In this document: positions 58,066 to 64,000 of the stretch, one piece after another
Numbering within the stretch: the first letter of the stretch is position 1
How the letters are laid out: each line of letters starts with the position of its first letter
Origin: Tupaia tana
Taxonomy: Eukaryota > Chordata > Mammalia > Scandentia > Tupaiidae
Length of the DNA: 64,000 nucleotides
Assembly (NCBI GenBank): GCA_026018925.1
Contig: JAKSZU010000009.1
Span: 72,884,041-72,948,040 of the forward strand
Direction: 5' to 3'
Translations under genes and position numbers: made by a program
The notes under the pieces: generated by a model
What the model was told of the DNA's origin: nothing
Database searches by the model: none
The model's input: the letters and a program-made list of their open reading frames with translations, nothing else

Positions 58066-58210
58066 AATAATTTACATTCCAGTAAATTAGTGTAGGGGAG
58101 TTCCCTTTTCAACACAGCCTCACTAGCACTTTTCTTTTTTTTTAATCTTAGCCATTTGATATGCTGTAATGATACACAGTGATTAAATGTAAACAATAAA
58201 TTTATAAATA
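58066..58210. repeat. L1 fragments
   Basis: 58069-58155 follows an antisense L1 3'UTR (GTGTAGGGGAGTTCCCTTTTC). 58160-58205 follows a sense L1 terminus (GCTGTAATGATACACAGTGAT). Both are short and old. Confidence 0.6.
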
Positions 58211-59070
58211 GTAATTAATTAAAATATCTTACTCATGATAAGTAAATTACTATCAAATAAAAAAAAAGGAAAAGAAAAGGTAACGGTGTATTTATTTCTT
58301 CTCTGTGAGTTGTGGGTAATGACCAAAACTTGAGGAAAAGGGAACTTAAAAATTGACCCCTTACACAAAGCCAAAAAATACTCTCTTTGATCTCATGAGT
58401 CAAGAGATTAGGACTCTATATTAGAATTTAACTTTTACACAATTCCTATTCCTGGAGATCCAGAGAGCATTAAAGACATCCATATTGATTCTCCAGTCTA
58501 ATTTTCCTTTACATACTAATAGGAAAGGCTATCACCTTTCACTATCTCCCAAAGACACACTGTGCTTTCCTACCTCTTTTCCATTGCTCAAACTCTTTTA
58601 CTTGGATTGACAATTTCTCACAATAGTTGAAGAGTCTTATCCCCAGTACAACCCTAAGGACCTGACCATCAGTTTTGAATCAAATAATTTGTCTCAGCTA
58701 AGAATGTTTATGAAATCCTCTTCAAAAAGGAACCTGTTCTGATATCTCAAAAATGTATATATTATATATGTATGTTGTCACCTCCAGAGAAGCCCTTGAC
58801 ACTTTGTCTGGATGAGGGAAACATCAGGTAGAAAATAATTCAAATAGAATTATGTAAAGGATCTATAAATCTGAAATTATACATGTATGTTTGTATATAT
58901 GATAAACTAAATATAATCATATCTTTGTATAATCTTATGTTTTGCAGTTAATAAAGCACTATACAAATGTAAGCTGTTAATACTGTTAATATTATTGCTT
59001 TTATTATTACCATCATAATTTTTCAAGATAGCTTGTCTCTTTTCCTTTTCATTCTCACCACCTGTTTTTC
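58211..59070. other. Unique intron-like sequence
   Basis: No gene was seen. A 37-bp stretch at 58613-58649 recurs inside the SINE at 57005-57330. Confidence 0.5.
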
Positions 59071-59074
59071 TTTT

Positions 59075-59140
59075 TTTTTTAACACATAATAATTATACGT
59101 ATTTATGGGGTCCACCTGTTGTTTTTGACCAGCAACAGCC
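59075..59140 (-). repeat. Short old L1 3'UTR piece, antisense
   Basis: A TAATAATTATACGTATTTATGG-type phrase, like 22510-22540, next to a T run. Confidence 0.5.
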
Positions 59141-60610
59141 AAGAGGATTTGATTGACTAAAATGAGGTAGGGAGTTCAAGAATGCTGAAAAATGAATTGG
59201 AGAACTATCATTAGGAATAGGCACTAAATTTATGAGGGGTGTTTAATGGTCCATTTAGCAATCTGATTTCAGCCTATTAAGTTTTTGTGCAAGGGTGTGT
59301 TCTAATTCCAAGAAAATATTATTCTGGGTGAATGATGTAGTGTGGATTGCTGTGTAGCGCCAGGAAATTCTTGGATAAAGCTCTTAAATAATCATACTCA
59401 TAATCATACTTATAATCATGAAAAGGAAGAGGAAGGGGAAGGAAAAAGAAAGAAGAAGAGGCAAAAGAGCTATAATAAAAAGAGAGAGAGGCTGGAGGAG
59501 AGAAATAGGAGCAATAGCTAACATTTATTTAGCACTCTATAAAAATATAACATTTATTATCTCAGTCAATATTCACAACAATACCTAGTATTGTCATTAT
59601 CTCCATTTTATAAATAAAGCTGTGTAAACTCTGAGGAATATTTATGCAAAAGGTCATAGTTAGTAAGTGTCATCTAGAAAGTAAACTCAGGCTGCCTGAT
59701 TCTAGAGTCTATACTCTGAATCACTCTGCTAAATAATTTAGAAATGTGATTTCACTGAGATTGCTACACACCCAACTAACTGAATAAATTTTCAATAGCA
59801 TCGTTGCATAAAAAAAAGCCAAATAATCCACAGTAAATAGAAGTATCTGTGGATAAATTAATGGCTCCCAGATAAAATGAACTGAAAAAAAACATTTGGG
59901 TAAAATTTCACTCAAGAATTGTAAATTAGACAACACTTAAGTTTACAATCGCAATATATTTGTTTTTTCCTATTGAAGACTACTATAGACACTAAAAAAA
60001 ATACTGTAACAGTAGATTGAAAGTGATTAAAAACAGAAAATGCATTAATCTCTAAAAATATCAGACCTCAGCAGAGTTCATATCAATTCTCAAAAGTGGC
60101 TGAACAGAGAAACTTCACAATTTAGGTTATGTTGAAAATATTAATCTTGATACTGCTAATAATTATTTTTTTATATTTTCTAATTGAGTGTTGACATGTC
60201 AAATTTAATCTTACCAAGGATAATATTGACATTTTTAAAAATTCTTAAATTTTGAACTTACACATATAAATAATCTACACTAAATTAATTACCTACAAGG
60301 CAATTTACAAGTGAATCTCTAAGTCTCCTTTCTATACCTGTCTTGGCTAACTGTATTTTTAATGATTGTTTTCTATTAAGTACTGTGACTGAAAATGGAT
60401 AAATCAACACCCTTTTATGAAATATATCTACACTTTGAAAGTCTCTGTGCCTTCATTTGCACAATACATCTTTAGTACAGACTGTAAATTAATAATAAGA
60501 AATTCTCTGATAAACAGATATACTACCTACAAATATTAGGAAAAAAATTTAAAATACCCATTTTATTTAGAAAAATAAAATAATAATAAATAAATAAAAA
60601 GATGATTGTA
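59141..60610. other. Unique intron-like sequence
   Basis: It contains a purine-rich run at 59420-59490. A phrase ctactatagacactaaaaaaa at 59980-60000 recurs at 61622-61642. No gene was supported. Confidence 0.5.
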
Positions 60611-60868
60611 GGGACCAGCAGATGGCATAATGTTTACATCCCTGGACTCCCACATGGCTGACCGTGGTTCGAGTTCCGGACCTGTGGCTTGAAACTCATG
60701 CCAGAAACAGGTGCATCCATGATCAAAATCCCGAGAAGAGAATGGAGGAGAAGGGATTGCAGCATGGTGATCCCCCTTGGGGGATTATTTCTTGCTTTCT
60801 GTCTCTCTGTCTCTCTCTGTGTCTCTGACGAGTTCACATACCCTATAGCAAAAGTCTCTCTCTAAAAT
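60611..60868 (+). repeat. tRNA-derived SINE followed by (TG)n
   Basis: A plus-strand copy whose A tail is replaced by a TG microsatellite (60869-60893). Confidence 0.9.
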
Positions 60869-60893
60869 GTGTGTGTGTGTGTGTGTATGTGTG

Positions 60894-61451
60894 TTTATTA
60901 TTTTTTTAAAAAAGATGTTTTTATACATTGTAGCAGAAACATAAAAACCTTTTTATTATCCAAAAATAACTTGATCAGCCGTATACACCATATCAAACAC
61001 TTACACAGACATGCACACATACACTGAAAAACACACATGCACACATGAACACAACATTAAAAAGTACAGAAGAGAAGGGAAGTGACAATGGATACAACTA
61101 GCATGACATCCAGAAGCCATGGAACAAAAGGGATCAGGTGCTAGAACTTTTACAGAAAAAGCATTAAATAGTTCCCATGCAAAGTGAACCAATTAGTTAC
61201 TCAGATGGTTCCACCTTGATATTTGGGATACTACAGAAAAAATATTCTATTCGACTCATTTTTTCCCACTTTACAAGGAGCTGTTATTAGTACAAATCCT
61301 GAAGCAGCTTATTAACTATACTTTGAACAATAAAATTATAAAACAGAGTACATTCTACTTATCATACTTAGGTCATTAGTGTTTAACACATTATTTTTTC
61401 TTTAATTCTCTTTTATAAATTTTGTTGTTTCTTTCACTATTAATTTCTTAC
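60894..61451. other. Unique intron-like sequence
   Basis: No exon or repeat was recognised. A CA-rich stretch lies at 61005-61040. Confidence 0.45.
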
Positions 61452-61490
61452 CTGATCTTCTCCTTGCATAGGTTGCTCTTCAACTTTGTT
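61452..61490 (-). CDS. Probable small exon of unrecognised minus-strand gene (exon 2 of those seen)
   Basis: On the minus strand CCTTTTTCAG precedes AACAAAGTT, and GATCAG is followed by a consensus GTAAGA donor. The 39 bp encode NKVEEQPMQGEDQ, an acidic polar linker, with both ends in phase 0. The exon at 62218-62303 ends in phase 0 and the one at 25407-25606 starts in phase 0, so the series joins without a stop. Being 13 codons and phase-neutral it could be alternatively spliced. Its short length makes it weaker alone than in context. Confidence 0.58.
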
Positions 61491-62217
61491 CTGAAAAAGG
61501 AAAAAATAAGATGACTTAAGAAAATACAACCAAAGAATAATAAATGTAGTATTAAAAAAGATAATAAAAACAAAGTCAAAGATAAGTTGAACTATGTGGG
61601 TTACTTCTTTCCTATTGGAGGCTACTATAGACACTAAAAAAAGAATACACTACAACCTACAATTTTATTTCTGTGGGAATTAAAGTTAGCTGCATTAATT
61701 AATATTATTTTAGTACAATTATTTACTTATCTGTAAATCTGCCTGACTGTATTTATATCCAACCAACATTTCTATATATTATAAAACATTTACATTTTGG
61801 GAAACTTTGTCAAACAGCTCTTTAGGTTAAAAAAAAATTCCTAACCCCAAGCTTCTGGCATCTCTCCTATTTAAAATTACTGATTCTACTTCTGAAACAA
61901 TATGTATGTTTTTACTTCCTACCCCCATATCCACAGAAAAAAATCACCTGGGTCTGGAGACATGAACTCTTAGCAATTTCATCTCTCAGAAAAGAAACCA
62001 TGATAAGAACAATTTCTCTGGTCAAAATTCTAAGAAATAACTATTTAGAAGAGATAAAAGCCTTGGGAGAGAGAAACCAGGTCATCTTTATAGTTAGTAA
62101 GTAGTAGTGAAAGAAGGGAATGGTAGGCATAGTCAGACACATATCTTGGTATTAACAGAATGACATTTCTTCCAGCTGTCTAAATAGTTCAAATCCCCCA
62201 TCACCACTGTAACTTAC
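61491..62217. other. Intron-like sequence between two probable exons
   Basis: About 730 bp with no repeat recognised, including a T-rich tract near 61780-61830. Confidence 0.4.
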
Positions 62218-62303
62218 CTCAGAGTCAATATAAATCAACCAACTATCCAATCTGGAATTTAAATAACTATGAATGAACTTGAAGAATTTCTTACTTTCAT
62301 AGG
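62218..62303 (-). CDS. Probable exon of unrecognised minus-strand gene (exon 1 of those seen)
   Basis: An 86-bp stretch ends at a strong donor (GAG followed by GTAAGT) and begins after ATTTACATAG, a weak AT-rich acceptor. After two bases completing a codon it encodes 28 residues, YESKKFFKFIHSYLNSRLDS then WLIYIDSE. Upstream in the same frame a TAA lies at 62321-62319, so the exon cannot extend far. A nearby better acceptor (TAAATTCCAG, exon start about 62251) would give a shorter exon with the same downstream frame. The aromatic and hydrophobic spacing looks like real protein. The family was not recognised. Confidence 0.55.
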
Positions 62304-62744
62304 CTATGTAAATAATTAATTACCTGGTGAGATAGTAATATAATTTCCCAACTTTTTGCTTTCCATGCAATCTGCTACTGTGGGACCAGATATCTAGCCA
62401 GAGTTAGTCAGGTATTAGATTTTGGTATTAAACATCTCTAGTTCCTAATATTTAACTTTAATTTCTATTACTAGGACTAGAAAAATGATCTTGTAGAAGG
62501 AAGACCAAAAAGATAGGGTTATTTGGATTGCATGGCTTTATAATAATTTAAGTTGTTTTTTTCTTCCTAGATTTCTGAATGGAAAGACAGAAAATGAACT
62601 TTATTTCCAAACAAATATTGACCGTAAGGCATAACATGGATTGGGAAAGTTAACAGAGGCACCAAGGGGAAAATGAGTTGCTTTTGGAGAGAAGGCTTAA
62701 GTATAACAAGCTTTCAGCTTGATCAATTTCAACATAATAACATA
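62304..62744. other. Intron-like sequence upstream of exon 1
   Basis: Two further short open stretches with splice-like ends occur (62324-62377 minus, 62571-62623 plus), but neither is supported well enough to call. Confidence 0.35.
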
Positions 62745-62760
62745 AAGAATGGAAATACAG

Positions 62761-63030
62761 GGAACCAGCAGTTAGCGTAATGGCTATGTTGCTGGACTCC
62801 CACGTAGTCGACCGCGGTTCGCGTCCCGGACCTGGTGGCTTAAAACTCACGCCGGACGCATGTGCATGTGTGCCTAAGATCCCAGGAGGAGAATGGAGGA
62901 GAAGGGATTGCGGCGTGACCATCCCCTCTGGGTGGTAATTTCTCACTTTCTGTCTCTATGTCTCTCTCTGTCTGTCTGGCGAGCACACGTGCCCTATAGC
63001 GAAAAAACCTCTCCAAAAAAAAAAAAAAAA
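62761..63030 (+). repeat. tRNA-derived SINE
   Basis: A young plus-strand copy with the exact 16-bp duplication aagaatggaaatacag at 62745-62760 and 63031-63046. Confidence 0.95.
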
Positions 63031-63046
63031 AAGAATGGAAATACAG

Positions 63047-63925
63047 TAGTGAATACAGTTAATGACAATACACTGTATATGTCAGAGTAACTGAAAAAGA
63101 CAACTTTGAATGTTCCCAACAATAAGTAATGGCAAATGGTTGAGATGATGGATATGATAATTACACAGATTTAATCATTACACATTATATTCTTGTACAG
63201 ACAATGCATATTGCATCCACAAATATGTACAACTGTTATATGTTAATAAAATAAGTTTAATTTAAAAGACAAAAATAGAAAAGCTTTAGAACATGCAATT
63301 AGTCATAACTATAGTATCACAAAAGACATAGCAAAACTGTTTAGTTTCTATTCATAGCAATCTCAAACTATAAAACCTCTCTTTCTGACTATTATGCTAC
63401 AACACAGTTATTTTCATATTTAATTATTCTCGTTTCTGCTTAACAGTCTATTTCATTCATTTAATGCCAGTTCCCCAAATTTTGTCAATTATTATCACAT
63501 TGTCTGGGGTACTTGGTAAATAAAAAATTAACTTAGAGATTTTTTCTTATTAAATCTGTTTAGGACTACTGAAATCTAACTCCAATGTACTGAAAGAGAA
63601 AAAATGAAGTGCATTTTAATAAAAAAATATATAAACATGTGAGAAAGTTTTACATATCTCAGATGGGAAATAAAGATTTTTAAATTTTTTTATTAAATAA
63701 TCTTCAAAGAAAAGTTCAGTGCAGGTAAGTTAACTTCAATGTGCTGAATTCTGAAACCAAGAAGTCAGTTACTGATCTTTCCTTCCAACTGCTGTGTAGG
63801 AAACCATCTGCTCTGTCATCATTTAAATCACATTCCATTCTAACATAGTTATAACGTAAAGCCATTTGTTACAAGAACAGAATACTAGAGGCAACTGCAT
63901 GTGTTTTTTTTTTCAAGTTGTTTCC
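63047..63925. other. Unique intron-like sequence
   Basis: AT-rich, with no supported feature. An L1-like terminal phrase may be present at 63170-63260 but is not convincing. Confidence 0.45.
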
Positions 63926-64000
63926 ATTTTTTTCTCTTTAAATTTATTTATTTTTTACATTAATTCACTATACATCACTACAGCATACAAATGAATTTTC
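63926..64000 (-). repeat. HAL1-like 3' end, antisense, cut by window edge
   Basis: It matches the first 60 bases of the insertion at 3998 (the tail, then TACATTAATTCACTATACATCA). The rest lies beyond the window. Confidence 0.8.

Noticed and set aside
62324..62377. A 54-bp open stretch on the minus strand with TCCCACAG before it and CAG/GTAATT after it
   Set aside because: It would leave only a 20-bp gap before the favoured exon at 62218-62303, too short for an intron. With the alternative exon start the gap is still only about 70 bp and the peptide is less protein-like.
62571..62623. A plus-strand exon-like stretch after TTTTTTCTTCCTAG, ending CC/GTAAGG
   Set aside because: The splice signals look good, but 53 open bases in one of three frames is weak evidence and no partner exon fits.

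Overview
The window is nuclear DNA of a placental mammal: AT-rich, intron-like and almost wholly built from retroelements. The commonest repeat is a tRNA-derived SINE of about 250-280 bp. It has an A box (like TAGCGTAATGG) and a B box (like GGTTCGAGTCC), a CT-rich 3' half and an A tail, and occurs about 35 times on both strands at all ages. It is not a primate Alu, a rodent B1/B2 or a carnivore SINE. It would fit the CYN-type SINEs of colugos (Dermoptera), but that is an inference and no database was searched. The L1s have monomeric 5'UTRs, and there is an ORF1-only L1 derivative (HAL1-like) family.

Layout. 0.5-13.2 kb: an old antisense L1 split by a defective gammaretrovirus-like ERV (3155-10314), a sense L1 fragment and several SINEs; the ERV itself carries a 5'-inverted HAL1-like insertion and a SINE. 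13-18 kb: intron with SINEs and a probable minus-strand exon (15699-15786). 18.1-21.9 kb: a composite retroelement read on the minus strand, with a tandem-monomer 5' region, the 5' half of L1 ORF1, a 1-kb GC-rich 25-bp VNTR and a unique 3' module with a TAAAA-type tail. 22-34.6 kb: old L1 pieces, a probable minus-strand exon (25407-25606), a mariner-like MITE, a probable plus-strand terminal exon (30209-30565) and a roughly 270-bp inverted repeat. 34.7-37.6 kb: a SINE split by a 2.6-kb HAL1-like element with a nearly complete ORF1. 38.4-52.9 kb: three sense L1s in a row; the middle one (42068-48826) is full length but inactive. 53-64 kb: intron with SINEs, a second 5'-inverted HAL1-like copy and two more probable minus-strand exons (61452-61490, 62218-62303).

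Host genes. Four short exons on the minus strand have splice sites and compatible phases across 46 kb, so most of the window is probably introns of one unrecognised helical protein gene transcribed right to left. A separate plus-strand open exon with a 3'UTR and poly(A) signal lies inside its 36-kb intron. No complete host gene, rRNA, tRNA gene or CRISPR array was seen.

How the parts work together. The SINEs and HAL1-like elements are non-autonomous; their poly(A) tails, target-site duplications and 5' inversions are hallmarks of mobilisation by L1. The nesting gives an order of insertion: old L1, then ERV, then HAL1-like and SINE copies; and SINE, then HAL1-like at 34.9 kb.
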